Part shown: in pieces, positions 44,527 through 54,267 of the stretch | Layout of the letters: every line of letters starts with the position of its first letter | Numbering within the stretch: position 1 is the stretch's first letter | Assembly: GCA_007693915.1 (NCBI GenBank) | Contig: RECS01000135.1 | Span: forward strand, 35,468 to 99,467 | Reading direction: 5' to 3' | Length of the DNA: 64,000 nucleotides | Source of the DNA: Saprospirales bacterium | Lineage (GTDB): Bacteria > Bacteroidota > Bacteroidia > Chitinophagales > Saprospiraceae | Program-made: the position numbers and the translations under genes | Notes under the pieces: model-generated | What the model saw: only the letters and a program-made list of their open reading frames with translations | What the model was told of the DNA's origin: nothing | The model's database searches: none

Positions 44527-44832
44527 TTAAATAAATTTTTCAATATTAAGGGATACTGCCCTTACAGGATTATTGGTTTTCAGCTTGTCATTATAAGATT
44601 TAGCCATTTTCATAAATCTGTCCAGTTTTTCCTCATCCGTAAATGAAAAGTAAAGCAGGGAGTCATAACCCGCCTTAATTGCAGGAAACCAACTTGGACT
44701 AGTTACAGCTTCTTTTAAATTTTTATAGCCATCAATTTCAGAAGTACTGAATGCCTCCACTCCTGATTCCTTGAGCATTTTGAGAACATCTTCCTGATAT
44801 TCTGCTACTGTGGTTACGATAAGTAATTTCAT
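44527..44832 (-). CDS. PII-like small protein in efflux operon
   Basis: This 101-residue protein begins MKLLIVTTVAEYQEDVLKML and has the ferredoxin-like pattern of small PII/CutA-like sensors. YDSLLYFSFTDEEKLDRFMKMAK and PVRAVSLNIEKFI form the later strands. It lacks the typical PII T-loop signature, so its ligand is unknown. It lies between the RND pump (47 bp) and the DUF2892 gene (35 bp), so it probably senses something related to pump activity, perhaps a metal, as CutA-like proteins do. It could alternatively be a simple ligand-binding subunit. Confidence 0.75.
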   Translation of the reverse strand: MKLLIVTTVAEYQEDVLKMLKESGVEAFSTSEIDGYKNLKEAVTSPSWFPAIKAGYDSLLYFSFTDEEKLDRFMKMAKSYNDKLKTNNPVRAVSLNIEKFI

Positions 44833-44879
44833 TATTTAAATTTTTAGGTGATTCAGGACTTCCGTGCAGAAGTCCAATA

Positions 44880-47800
44880 CTATTTTTCAATCATGTAGTA
44901 CACAAGGGGTGCTACGATTAAGGTAAGGAAGGTAGAAGCAATGGTACCTCCCATTAGCGAAATAGCAAGTCCTTGAAATATGGGATCAAATAAAATAACA
45001 ACAGCTCCGATTACTACTGTACCAGCAGTGAGGAGGATGGGAGTGGCACGTACTGCACCCGCCTCGAGAACCGCCTCCCTGATCGGCAATCCGTCATTTT
45101 GTCGTAGTTTAATAAAATCGATGAGCAGTACGGAGTTTCGGACCATAATTCCGGCAAGTGCTATCATTCCAATGAATGAGGTGGCTGTAAAAAAGGCACC
45201 CATTATCCAGTGTCCAATTACAATTCCAATGAGGGAAAGCGGTATGGCCACCATCATTACTACCGGTGCACGGAATTTTTGAAACCAACCTACAATGAGC
45301 ATGTAGATAATGACAAGAACCCCCATAAATGCAATGCCCAAGTCCCTAAAAACTTCCAGAGTTATCTGCCATTCACCATCCCACTTCACGGTGTAGTCAT
45401 TTTCAGATGCCGGCTGATTTACATAAAGCTCTGAGACGCTGTACCCGACAGGCATTGGAATTTCTTTAAGTCGGTCAGTCATTCCCAGAATGGCATATAC
45501 CGGGCTTTCCAGCTCTCCCGCCATATCAGCAGTGACATAAACTACACGTTGCTGATTCTTTCTGAAAATACTTTGCTCTCTTGTGTTTGCTTTTATACTG
45601 ACCATTTCACTAACAGGAACCATTTTGCCCTTGGGTGAAGCTACCTGTATTCTGCTGATATCCAACTCATCAGAGCGCTCTGCCTCCTCCAATTTAAGTC
45701 TTATTCCCACCTGCTGACTCACTTCTTCCTGATATAGGTAACTTATAGCTTGCCCTCCGAGGCTTAGATTGATATTATGAACAATTAGAGCAGGTGGGAT
45801 ACCATGAAGCATAGCTTTTTCTCTATCTATATCATAGAATATTTCTTTCTGGCCTGCCTCTACCATCCAATCTACATCTACCACATCATCCGTATTTTTC
45901 AGAATATTTTTTACAGCTGCAGCAAGAGCAATCTGACCTTCGTGATCAGGTCCATAAATTTCTGCCACTATGGTAGACATTACAGGTGGACCGGGTGGTA
46001 CTTCTACTATTTTAGCATTCGCTTCATAGCGATTAGCAATTTTCTGAATTCCCGGTCTTAGTAATCTTGCCACATCATGACTTTGTTCTCGTCGTTCTTT
46101 TTTATCAAGAATATTCACTTGTATATCAGCTGTGTAGCTAGATCCCCTTAGGTCATAATGACGAACCAGGCCATTGAAATTGATCGGAGCTGCTAGGCCA
46201 ACATAGGATTGATAGTCAACTACAAAATCACTGGCAGATAGATACTGTCCGATTTCACGTGCTACCACCGCTGTTCTTTCCAAAGTTGTGCCCTCGGGCA
46301 TATCTATGATTACCTGAAATTCATTTTTATTGTCAAATGGAAGCATTTTTACAGTAACTGATTCGGTAAAGAAAAGGCTGATTGACCCCAATAATAAAAT
46401 AAAAGTTACTGCCAGAAAACTCCACCTTTTCCATGCTGACTCCAATAGTGGTTTCTGAAGAGAGGCATAAAATTTATATATCCGACCCTCCTCCAAAGTC
46501 TTAGGCGGAGTTTCCTCCTGTCCTTCTTTAGGACTCACGACCTTATACCTAAGGAGCAAGAATCCCAAATATGGAACTATAGTAAGTGCAATGAAAAGCG
46601 ACAGTATCATGGTAAGTGATGCACCTATGGGCATAGGACTCATATAGGGGCCCATTAGGCCACTTACAAAAGCCATAGGAAGTACGGAAGCAATTACCGT
46701 AAAGGTCGCAAGAATGGTTGGATTACCAACTTCATTTATGGCGTATAGCGCTGCCTGTTTAAAAGGTAGTCGCCGCATTTTAAAATGCCGATGCATATTC
46801 TCCGTTATGATAATAGAGTCATCTACAACTATACCCGTAACAAATACCAAAGCAAAGAGAGTGATTCTGTTCAAGGTATAATCCAAAACGTAATAACTTA
46901 AGAGCGTTAATGCAAAAGTGACCGGTACGGAGAGGAATACCACCAATCCGCCCCTCCAGCCCATTGCCAGCATAACTACTAAGGTTACTGCTAAAATGGC
47001 ACCAATTAGGTGAAGCAGCAATTCATTTACTTTCTGAGAGGCTGTTTCTCCGTAATTTCTAGTTATTTCTACCTGAACCTCGTTAGGAATTAAAGTTCGT
47101 CGGAGATATTCTATTCTTTCACTGACTACATCCGCAATTTTCATCGCATCTGCTCCTTTGCGTTTTGCAAGAGAAACAGTAACTGCAGGATATTCAGAGG
47201 GATAATCAATGGCCTTGGGTGACCCGGCTCCATAACCAAAAAACAAATAATCATTAGGAAGTTCAGGTCCATCAATTACTTCAGCAATTTGTCGCAGATA
47301 GATAGGTTGATTTCCATTAAATCCAACGATCAGGTTTCTGACATCTTCTGCAGACTGAAGGAAGCTGCCGGTGGTAACAAAAAGTTCCCTATCGCCGCGA
47401 TTGATAGTGCCCGACTGTTGTTGCTCATTATTGATTTGAATTTTTTCTGCCATTCTTGCAAAATCAATTCCTGCAGCAGCCATTTTCTCTCTGTCTGCAA
47501 GGATTTGAATTTCCCTGCTTCTTCCTCCCAATACCTCGGTAGTGGATACATCACTTATTTTTCTGATTTCGTGTCTTAACTCATGCCCAATTTTTCTTAG
47601 CGCATAATCGTCATAAGTCTCACTCCAAAGCGTTACAGTCATAATTGGAACATCATCTATGGATCTGCTTTTTACCAAGGGGAAGCCCACGCCTGAAGGA
47701 AATTGATCCATATGCTTCATCAACTCATTGTAAAGCTTAACGTAAGACCTTTCGATGTCTTCTCCTACAAAAAACCTGGCAGTAACCATGCCTTGTCCCT

Positions 47801-48071
47801 GCATGGACTTAGAATATACATATTCTATCCCAGGGATATTAGATACAATTTTTTCAATGGGTTTGATCAATCTTGACTCCACCTCAAGTGGAGAGGCTCC
47901 CGGATAAGCAATGAAGATATCCGCCAATGGCACGTCAATTTGTGGTTCTTCTTCACGAGGGATTAGAAAGGATGCATAAACCCCCACTACCATGAAGAGA
48001 ATCATCAAAAGTATGGTAATCTTAGAATCTATAAAAGCAGCTGCCAGTCTTCCGGCTATTCCATTTTTCAT
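44880..48071 (-). CDS. RND-family efflux transporter permease
   Basis: This 1063-residue protein has the RND layout: an N-terminal membrane helix (ITILLMILFMVVGVYASFLI), a large periplasmic domain, a block of five to six helices including GIVVDDSIIITENMH with the proton-relay Asp pair, a second periplasmic domain and the final helical block. The intact motifs and length indicate an active pump. It extrudes drugs, metals or lipids from the periplasm through TolC by proton antiport. The sequence looks like the HAE-1-like group found in Bacteroidota; metal-type motifs are not obvious. It is coupled to the adaptor gene (66 bp) and TolC gene of the same operon. Confidence 0.93.
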   Translation of the reverse strand: MKNGIAGRLAAAFIDSKITILLMILFMVVGVYASFLIPREEEPQIDVPLADIFIAYPGASPLEVESRLIKPIEKIVSNIPGIEYVYSKSMQGQGMVTARFFVGEDIERSYVKLYNELMKHMDQFPSGVGFPLVKSRSIDDVPIMTVTLWSETYDDYALRKIGHELRHEIRKISDVSTTEVLGGRSREIQILADREKMAAAGIDFARMAEKIQINNEQQQSGTINRGDRELFVTTGSFLQSAEDVRNLIVGFNGNQPIYLRQIAEVIDGPELPNDYLFFGYGAGSPKAIDYPSEYPAVTVSLAKRKGADAMKIADVVSERIEYLRRTLIPNEVQVEITRNYGETASQKVNELLLHLIGAILAVTLVVMLAMGWRGGLVVFLSVPVTFALTLLSYYVLDYTLNRITLFALVFVTGIVVDDSIIITENMHRHFKMRRLPFKQAALYAINEVGNPTILATFTVIASVLPMAFVSGLMGPYMSPMPIGASLTMILSLFIALTIVPYLGFLLLRYKVVSPKEGQEETPPKTLEEGRIYKFYASLQKPLLESAWKRWSFLAVTFILLLGSISLFFTESVTVKMLPFDNKNEFQVIIDMPEGTTLERTAVVAREIGQYLSASDFVVDYQSYVGLAAPINFNGLVRHYDLRGSSYTADIQVNILDKKERREQSHDVARLLRPGIQKIANRYEANAKIVEVPPGPPVMSTIVAEIYGPDHEGQIALAAAVKNILKNTDDVVDVDWMVEAGQKEIFYDIDREKAMLHGIPPALIVHNINLSLGGQAISYLYQEEVSQQVGIRLKLEEAERSDELDISRIQVASPKGKMVPVSEMVSIKANTREQSIFRKNQQRVVYVTADMAGELESPVYAILGMTDRLKEIPMPVGYSVSELYVNQPASENDYTVKWDGEWQITLEVFRDLGIAFMGVLVIIYMLIVGWFQKFRAPVVMMVAIPLSLIGIVIGHWIMGAFFTATSFIGMIALAGIMVRNSVLLIDFIKLRQNDGLPIREAVLEAGAVRATPILLTAGTVVIGAVVILFDPIFQGLAISLMGGTIASTFLTLIVAPLVYYMIEK

Positions 48072-48137
48072 CGGGCTGTTATTTTTTTCTTTTTTAAAAA
48101 AGCATTTTTACCGTGTATCGTCCGGTTGGAATCAACA

Positions 48138-49241
48138 TTAATTATTGATGCTCACTTTGGCTCCATTGAACAGTTTTCCTTCAAACTCAGTTACGATTTT
48201 TTCAGCAGCATTTAATCCTGCCAGCACCTCTACATAATCATTTTGAGTTCGACCAAGTCTTAACCATCTGAGAATAGCACGTCCATCCTCACTGACTGTG
48301 TAAACTCCCCTTAGGTCTCCTTGATGTATGAGTGCAGATACTGGAATCAAGATATTGTCAGAAGATGTATTTTGAGGGAAGAAAACCCTTGAATACATAC
48401 CAGCCATCAGGTCAAAAGAATGAGGTTCAAGACTAATTTTTACCTGAAATTGACCGGACTGATCAGTAGTTGTCGGACTTATAGACTGGATGTTGCCTTT
48501 AAGTGGCTCTGAAGCAGATGAAATCTCTACTTTTACCATTTTATCTGTCATTATTTTCGTTACATCTGATTCAGGTACCATAGCCCAGACTTCAAATGAC
48601 GACTGATTTTCAAGCATGAGGAGTGGTTGACCAGGTGAGGCCATTTCTCCAGGCTCTGCCATTCTTTCGGTAATTATGCCACTAAATGGTGCCCGAATAT
48701 CCACATAGGAAAATTGGGCATCAATTTCTGCTCTTGCACTTTTGGCAGTCTCAAGCCTTGCCTTTGCCATATCTAATTGTGCTGAAATATCATCTAATTC
48801 TTTTCGGGTAGCACTTTGTCTTTCGTAAAGAGATTGTATGCGGTCATAGTTTGTTTTAATGGCATTTAGAGCCGTTCTTGCCTCCTGAATCATTGATTCT
48901 GCTCCTGATTTCTGAGCATGCAAATCTACACTTTGGATATTTATCAGATTTTGTCCTTTTGTTACCCAATCACCAACATCAGCATTTATGCTTAGAATTG
49001 TACCCATATTACGAGTGCTCAATCTTGCTGTTTGAGATGCTCTCGTTCTGCCACTGGCAGAAAAGTGTCCTCCTTCTGAGAGGATAGGCTTTAAAGTAGT
49101 TACAGTTATAGCCTTTTCTTCTCCTCTATTTGATTGATTATCCGCATCTTTATTACAAGAACTTAAAAGCAGCGCTGCTGTAAAAAGTACTGCTATGGTC
49201 TTCCAACTCCAGATTATCCCTTTTATCCTATTCGTTTTCAT
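48138..49241 (-). CDS. RND efflux periplasmic adaptor (membrane fusion protein)
   Basis: This 367-residue lipoprotein has a lipobox at LLLSSCNKD (Cys29). It shows the HlyD/AcrA order: a lipoyl-like half (NMGTILSINADVGDWVTKGQNL), a long helical hairpin (QKSGAESMIQEARTALNAI), the second lipoyl half (APFSGIITERMAEPGEMASPG), a beta-barrel domain and a membrane-proximal domain ending IPVSALIHQGDLRGVYTV. It joins the RND pump to the outer-membrane TolC channel. It starts 34 bp after the tolC-like gene. Confidence 0.93.
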   Translation of the reverse strand: MKTNRIKGIIWSWKTIAVLFTAALLLSSCNKDADNQSNRGEEKAITVTTLKPILSEGGHFSASGRTRASQTARLSTRNMGTILSINADVGDWVTKGQNLINIQSVDLHAQKSGAESMIQEARTALNAIKTNYDRIQSLYERQSATRKELDDISAQLDMAKARLETAKSARAEIDAQFSYVDIRAPFSGIITERMAEPGEMASPGQPLLMLENQSSFEVWAMVPESDVTKIMTDKMVKVEISSASEPLKGNIQSISPTTTDQSGQFQVKISLEPHSFDLMAGMYSRVFFPQNTSSDNILIPVSALIHQGDLRGVYTVSEDGRAILRWLRLGRTQNDYVEVLAGLNAAEKIVTEFEGKLFNGAKVSINN

Positions 49242-49275
49242 GATATCTTGATTTTAATTGACTTAGTGTTAATAC

Positions 49276-50592
49276 CTATTCTATGCCCCTTGTTAAATAC
49301 TGTAATTTTGAGGCGGCAATATTTTTTTGATAAATAGCTTTTTGATATTTAAGTTGTTTTTCGGTAAGTCTGCTTTCGGCCTGAAGCAAATCGGTAATTT
49401 TCTCCATCCCTTGTTCAAATCGGTCAGTCCTTAATCGCAAAACTTCTGTTGCAAACTCCAGACCTTTTTCAGCTGACTCTTCATTTGCTATTGCTAATTC
49501 GTATTCTCTTACAACTCTGTTTAATTCAGATTCAGATCGAATTTGGTATTCTTCAAGTTCAATTAAAGATTGCCGGTGTTTTGCAGTTGATTCCTGAATG
49601 CGCCCTCTTCTCATACCCCCATCAAAAACATTCCATTTCAACTGAAGTCCTATTAGGTACCCATTTGATCTCCCATGAAATGCTTTACTATCATTTAGTT
49701 GGAAGTTACCAAAAGCATTGAGTTCGGGTAATATCGATGCTGAAGCCACATCTCGTTGAATTTGGTTTATTTCTGTAACCTTTTTCATCAGCTGTATATC
49801 CTCTCTCATTATCAATGGCTTTGAAGATGAGGGCGGTATTTGATTATGAGTACTCAGCTCTCCAACAGGATTCCATATATTTCCCGGCTCTTCCCCCTTA
49901 AGGTAAGAGATCAAATCGGATATGTTTTTTACTTCTTTCTGAATGGCTTTGATTTGATTTTCCACTTGATTTTTCCTATAGGAAATCTCCAGCAAATCAG
50001 CTAAATGAATAATACCTTCTTCATAAAAATCTCTCGCTTGTTGTTCGATAGCAATGATCCACTCCAGTGTTTTTTCAGTTGTTTTTACTTTATGGTAAGT
50101 TAATTGAAGTTGCATAAAGACCTCCTCTAACTGAAAAGTCAAAAATGCCCTCGTTTCAGACAATTGAATTTCTTTTAAATCAATTGCCATTTTAGCTGAT
50201 CTTCTGTTAAGCTGAGCTGTTCTGTTAAACATTGGTTGTGCAAATTCAATCGCTGTATTGAAATTGCTGACTCCATCCGGCTTGTTTAAACTTTCAGGAG
50301 CAAAGTCGGCAGCTGTAACTTTGCCCTGATTGAGTTTTGACCCAAAAGCCATTAATGGTGTATTGGTATTGATTGCGGTATGTGTCAAGGAAATCTGAGG
50401 CAGAAATCCGGCATCTGTTTGTCGGAATGCCCCCTCTGCCTGATTTACTTGTTGTGCAGCTATCAGAATTTGATGATTACTTTCTAAGGCTTTTGCGATC
50501 AGCTGTTCAATATTCAGATCCTTGACTTCCTGTGCAGATAATAGCGTGCTTAATGAAGTTAGTATGATAAAAAGTATACAAAGTTTCCTCAT
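49276..50592 (-). CDS. TolC-family outer-membrane efflux protein
   Basis: This 438-residue protein has a signal peptide (residues 1-20, ending LLSAQE) and two tandem repeats of the outer membrane efflux protein domain. These are seen as long helical stretches (NIEQLIAKALESNHQILIAAQQ and the corresponding one near residue 330) and strands (TAIEFAQPMF, LIGLQLKWNVFDGG). It is the first gene of a five-gene minus-strand operon: tolC-like, adaptor, RND pump, PII-like, DUF2892. The product is the outer-membrane exit duct of the pump. Confidence 0.92.
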   Translation of the reverse strand: MRKLCILFIILTSLSTLLSAQEVKDLNIEQLIAKALESNHQILIAAQQVNQAEGAFRQTDAGFLPQISLTHTAINTNTPLMAFGSKLNQGKVTAADFAPESLNKPDGVSNFNTAIEFAQPMFNRTAQLNRRSAKMAIDLKEIQLSETRAFLTFQLEEVFMQLQLTYHKVKTTEKTLEWIIAIEQQARDFYEEGIIHLADLLEISYRKNQVENQIKAIQKEVKNISDLISYLKGEEPGNIWNPVGELSTHNQIPPSSSKPLIMREDIQLMKKVTEINQIQRDVASASILPELNAFGNFQLNDSKAFHGRSNGYLIGLQLKWNVFDGGMRRGRIQESTAKHRQSLIELEEYQIRSESELNRVVREYELAIANEESAEKGLEFATEVLRLRTDRFEQGMEKITDLLQAESRLTEKQLKYQKAIYQKNIAASKLQYLTRGIE

Positions 50593-50810
50593 GAAGTTTA
50601 TGTTAAATAAATTTATTCGATCAAATGATGACGCAAAATTATAGCAGACCTTCTCCTGATTTGGTGACCTTTGTTACAGAGGGGATATTATTACTCTAAA
50701 GGATTTTGTACTTTTGACCTTAAATTGCCTTAAAGAAAAAATCTTTCTGCGAAATCTATTAAAAAAAACAGATTGATTTTTTGCCTGAAAAATCTGTAAG
50801 CCAAGCATTT

Positions 50811-51443
50811 ATGAAAAATATTATTTTTGATTTCGGGAATGTTTTGATCGATCTGGATATTCCGTCTACCTACCGTGCTCTAAAGGAATTGATAGCTGAA
50901 GAGGAAAAAGAAACTGCGGAGGATTATATCAATGATCAGGTTAAAAAATATGAGACCGGCAAAATCTCCACTGAATTGTTCGTCAATAGCATTTTAAAGA
51001 TCTCAAAAAATTCGGTACAAGCCAAAGAGGTGATTGATGCATGGAACAAAATGCTGATCGGTATTCCCGCCAATAGGATGGATTGGTTGAGGGAAATGAA
51101 AAAATATCACCGCATGGCCATCTTTAGCAATACGAATGAACTGCATATAGAAAATGTTTATCAGCACCTTAGAAGTGATCACGCTGGTCTGGATTTTGAA
51201 AATGAGTTTTTTGAAGGCGTATTTTACTCTCATTTACTAGGCTGCAGGAAACCGGAAAAAGATTGTTTTGAATTGGTACTTGAAAGACTGGGATGGAAAG
51301 CCTCTGAGACAGTTTTTATTGATGATCTGGAAGTGAATGTCAAAGCTGCAGATCAGGCAGGTATTATCGGCATGCAGCTTATGGCTGACGTAGCCATCGA
51401 AGATGTTATACCTCCCGGCTCTCTCTTCGCTACACCCAAGTAA
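50811..51443 (+). CDS. HAD-superfamily phosphatase (YihX-like)
   Basis: This 210-residue protein starts at the ATG at 50811 (MKNIIFDFGNVLIDLD), since HAD proteins begin with this strand; a TTG at 50781 is a less likely upstream start. Motif I is DFGNVLIDLD, with the nucleophile Asp followed by Gly where canonical phosphatases have DxDGT, as in YihX-like members. Motif II is IFSNTNELH, motif III the Lys in GCRKPEKD, and motif IV FIDDLEVNV. It probably hydrolyses a sugar phosphate. It starts a two-gene unit with the TRIC-like channel gene 14 bp downstream. Confidence 0.9.
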   Translation: MKNIIFDFGNVLIDLDIPSTYRALKELIAEEEKETAEDYINDQVKKYETGKISTELFVNSILKISKNSVQAKEVIDAWNKMLIGIPANRMDWLREMKKYHRMAIFSNTNELHIENVYQHLRSDHAGLDFENEFFEGVFYSHLLGCRKPEKDCFELVLERLGWKASETVFIDDLEVNVKAADQAGIIGMQLMADVAIEDVIPPGSLFATPK

Positions 51444-51457
51444 ATAGCATTTTTCAC

Positions 51458-52072
51458 ATGACGATTTTTATTGTTCTCGACTTAATGGCCACTATTGCCT
51501 TCGCTGTTTCAGGCGCCTTGGCTGCTATGAACAAACGCTTTGACCCTTTTGGTGTGGGTATCATTGCTATTGTAACTGCTATAGGTGGGGGAACATTGAG
51601 GGATATGCTAATAGGACGCACACCGGTAGGTTGGATGCAGGATTTGAATTACCTGTATATGATTTTCATTGGCCTTGGTATGGCACTTATTTTCAGGCAT
51701 AAGTTACAAAAACTCAGAAAAACTTTTTTTCTGTTCGATACCATTGGCCTTGGCCTTTTTACCATAACAGGAGTAGAAATTGGAATTAACGCAGGTCTCA
51801 ACCCTATCATTTGTATAATGCTGGGTACCATGTCGGCAAGTTTTGGGGGTGTACTGAGAGATGTCCTTTGCAATGAGGTGCCCGTCATTTTTCACAGAGA
51901 AATATATGCTCTCGCCTCTCTTATAGGAGGGAGTTTCTTTTTGCTGCTATTGAAAACCGGATGGGATCAGGATATTATTTATGTCCTTACAGCCTCTATT
52001 GTCATCAGCATTCGATTACTTGCAGTGAAATACAACTGGAGTTTGCCTGCATTGAGATTACCGCAGGAGTGA
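51458..52072 (+). CDS. TRIC-family cation channel (UPF0126/YicG-like)
   Basis: This 204-residue membrane protein contains two repeated units, each with three hydrophobic segments. The repeats show VTAIGGGTLRDMLIG and MSASFGGVLRDVLCNEVP, the GGGxxRD motif of the family. Related bacterial and archaeal proteins form trimeric intracellular cation channels; in some bacteria they are annotated as glycine transporters. Its stop codon abuts the stop of the convergent serine hydrolase gene with no spacer. It is likely cotranscribed with the HAD gene. Confidence 0.9.
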   Translation: MTIFIVLDLMATIAFAVSGALAAMNKRFDPFGVGIIAIVTAIGGGTLRDMLIGRTPVGWMQDLNYLYMIFIGLGMALIFRHKLQKLRKTFFLFDTIGLGLFTITGVEIGINAGLNPIICIMLGTMSASFGGVLRDVLCNEVPVIFHREIYALASLIGGSFFLLLLKTGWDQDIIYVLTASIVISIRLLAVKYNWSLPALRLPQE

Positions 52073-53404
52073 TTACTCTTCCGCTGCTTTAGTCATCAAC
52101 CACTCCATACCTGCCTGCTTCAGTAACATGGTTTCTTCTTCAGGATTAAAAGTCAATATTAGCCGTGCAGCATCATAAGCAAAAATATGATCACCCCTAG
52201 CATCCAATGTAAAGGGGGGTTGACCGGTAGCTTGCGCCATAAGAGAATTACCTTCATTCCAGATGTTTATCTTCAATGGAAACTGGGGGTGACTGTAAGT
52301 TCCTTCATATACCACCAAGTCCTCTGCTTCCAGGAAAAGAAATGGAGGAAAAACTGGCATCTCATAGGGCATATCGTAGTAAATACTCAGCATTCCAATC
52401 AGAATAATATTCAAATCAGTTGCACTTGCATTACTGAGGAGAACCACCCCTAGTCCATCTTCAGGAAAAAATGCAGCACTGGAATTAAACCCATCAATGC
52501 CACCGGTATGTCCCCACGCCCTTTTGTTGAAAAATGGAATCTGGAACAGACCTAATCCAAAACCATCAGTGGGTGTTGTCATTGTTATCAATGTTTGTTC
52601 ACTGGTCAATTCATGAGAAAACAAGAGGTAAAAAAAGCGATTGAGTTCAAAAGCTGTAGCAGAAAGGGATCCTGCTCCTAAAGGAATACTCGAGTGTGTT
52701 TCAGTACTTTCTTGCCATTCTTGCTTTCGATCATATGAAATGGCATGTCTGATGTTTTTACTTAATTTATTAGCCACAAAAGTACTGCCTAAACTATGTG
52801 GTTTGGTGATATTATCAAAAATTAGTTTATTGAAATCTGTATTGGTCAACTGTTCAAGAATCATAGTCAGCAGAACGTAATTACTGTTGGAGTATTCCAA
52901 GCGGGAACCAGGCTCAAAAACAGGCTCAAAACTACTAATCAAATCAAGCATTTGTTCCCTGCTTTTAGGCTCTTCGAGATAAGTAAAATAATCTTCCGTT
53001 GAAGTAAAATTAAAAATTCCAGAGCGGTGATTGAGTAGGTTTTCTATCGTAATTTTTTCAGCGTTGGGTACTTTAGGGAAAAAATTTGATAGCGGATCTT
53101 CCAAACTGAGCTTTCCCCTCTCTATCGTTTGCATGATCAAGGTAGCAAGATAAGTCTTGGTTATAGAGCCTATTCTATATTGGGTAGTGGGACCGGCCTT
53201 AATCTCTTTTTCAATATTAGCATAGCCCACAGATCGTTGATAAACTTCTTCACCATTTTTGAAAAGAGATACTGTTAGCATAGCTCGATCACTGTTCTCA
53301 AGTAAATCAAAAAGCTGATCCATTTTTTCTTTGTCCAAATCCTGAGCAGATAGGAAAAAGGGAAATATAAAAACTCCAAATAAGAAAGTAAGTTGATGCT
53401 TCAT
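52073..53404 (-). CDS. Serine hydrolase of the class C beta-lactamase/penicillin-binding family
   Basis: This 443-residue exported protein has a signal peptide ending FLSAQD. The active-site Ser and Lys are in GSITKTYLA, the second motif is EYSNSNYVLL with its catalytic Tyr, and the third motif is the HTGG region in GHTGGIDGFNSS. Residues after about 340 form a beta-rich C-terminal domain (VYEGTYSHPQFPLKI), usual for D-aminopeptidase/esterase-like members. It is probably an envelope peptidase or esterase rather than a resistance beta-lactamase. It is convergent with the TRIC-like gene. Confidence 0.88.
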   Translation of the reverse strand: MKHQLTFLFGVFIFPFFLSAQDLDKEKMDQLFDLLENSDRAMLTVSLFKNGEEVYQRSVGYANIEKEIKAGPTTQYRIGSITKTYLATLIMQTIERGKLSLEDPLSNFFPKVPNAEKITIENLLNHRSGIFNFTSTEDYFTYLEEPKSREQMLDLISSFEPVFEPGSRLEYSNSNYVLLTMILEQLTNTDFNKLIFDNITKPHSLGSTFVANKLSKNIRHAISYDRKQEWQESTETHSSIPLGAGSLSATAFELNRFFYLLFSHELTSEQTLITMTTPTDGFGLGLFQIPFFNKRAWGHTGGIDGFNSSAAFFPEDGLGVVLLSNASATDLNIILIGMLSIYYDMPYEMPVFPPFLFLEAEDLVVYEGTYSHPQFPLKINIWNEGNSLMAQATGQPPFTLDARGDHIFAYDAARLILTFNPEEETMLLKQAGMEWLMTKAAEE

Positions 53405-53613
53405 GATAATAAATTTAAATTATCACAAAATTAACTGCTGCCTCACTATAGAAAAGTTTTTTTCTACAAATGGTTAAAAAGAGCTTACCAATGGTTGGTT
53501 TGTAGCAAAAAAGGATGGTTTATGAGGTCTTTACTAAATAAATCCTTTCACTAGCTTAACAGATGTAGAAATGGAAAGTCCTTACATCAGGCATCTAAGT
53601 CGTATTTAACTCC

Positions 53614-53829
53614 TCATTTCCCCAAACTGCGAAAAATGAAAAGAATAAACATCAGTAAAATGCTGACGAGAATACTGGTCGTAAGTGGAAAATAGAAGCT
53701 GAAATTTTCTCTTTCAATATGGATATCACCAGGTAGTCTGCCAACCCATGATGGCAACTTCAGACCGTAATGCCATCCCAAACCGAATGCAATTAAAATA
53801 ATGCCTAGTATGATGAGTAGTTTGCCCAT
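53614..53829 (-). CDS. DUF2905 small membrane protein, intact
   Basis: This 71-residue protein has two hydrophobic segments (about 4-20 and 48-66) and the family signature LPSWVGRLPGDIHIERENF between them. Function is unknown. It lies downstream of the second ATPase on the same strand, with a 438-bp gap. It is the functional counterpart of the broken copy at 21901-22093. Confidence 0.88.
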   Translation of the reverse strand: MGKLLIILGIILIAFGLGWHYGLKLPSWVGRLPGDIHIERENFSFYFPLTTSILVSILLMFILFIFRSLGK

Positions 53830-54267
53830 TTTTCAGAATTATATCCTAAATAACGAAATCCCGGGCTTTGTAGTTTAATCTCAGCAGATGAAGTTATCTT
53901 CAAATCTTTTTCTAAAGAGAATTACCAATTGGTTTGATACAGCTTTGATCGAAACCACTATAGCAATCGCAGGACATTGCCCTTTCATAGTGTACGCCTA
54001 GCTGATATAACCTACAAACCACACCCTACAGGCCATTTTATTACGCACCTTTAGTGCTTATATTTATACTCTTTTTCTCTCTATGGCTACACCTTTGGAT
54101 AATTATAGCGTACCTTTGGTGCTTTATTTTTGTGGAAAGGTTAATCCGCCTGCCTCGTCAATAAGTTGACGAGATAAATTTTGCAGCGTTAGCAAAAAAT
54201 ATAATCCATAATATATCTCAGCCATTTTTGGGATTACTTTATCATTGCCAATTCAATTAACAATCCT
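53830..54267. other. 438-bp spacer between ATPase and DUF2905 genes with repeat-like insertion
   Basis: The part next to the DUF2905 start matches the copy-1 spacer. The remaining sequence, absent from copy 1, includes two imperfect direct repeats, ACGCACCTTTAGTGCTTA (from 54043) and GCGTACCTTTGGTGCTTT (from 54109). It also includes a hairpin with 8-bp arms CTCGTCAA (54154-54161) and TTGACGAG (54166-54173). No coding potential is evident. Confidence 0.6.

Noticed and set aside
52073..53404. Antibiotic-resistance beta-lactamase
   Set aside because: The serine hydrolase motifs are present, but length, C-terminal domain and context fit the broad esterase/aminopeptidase group.
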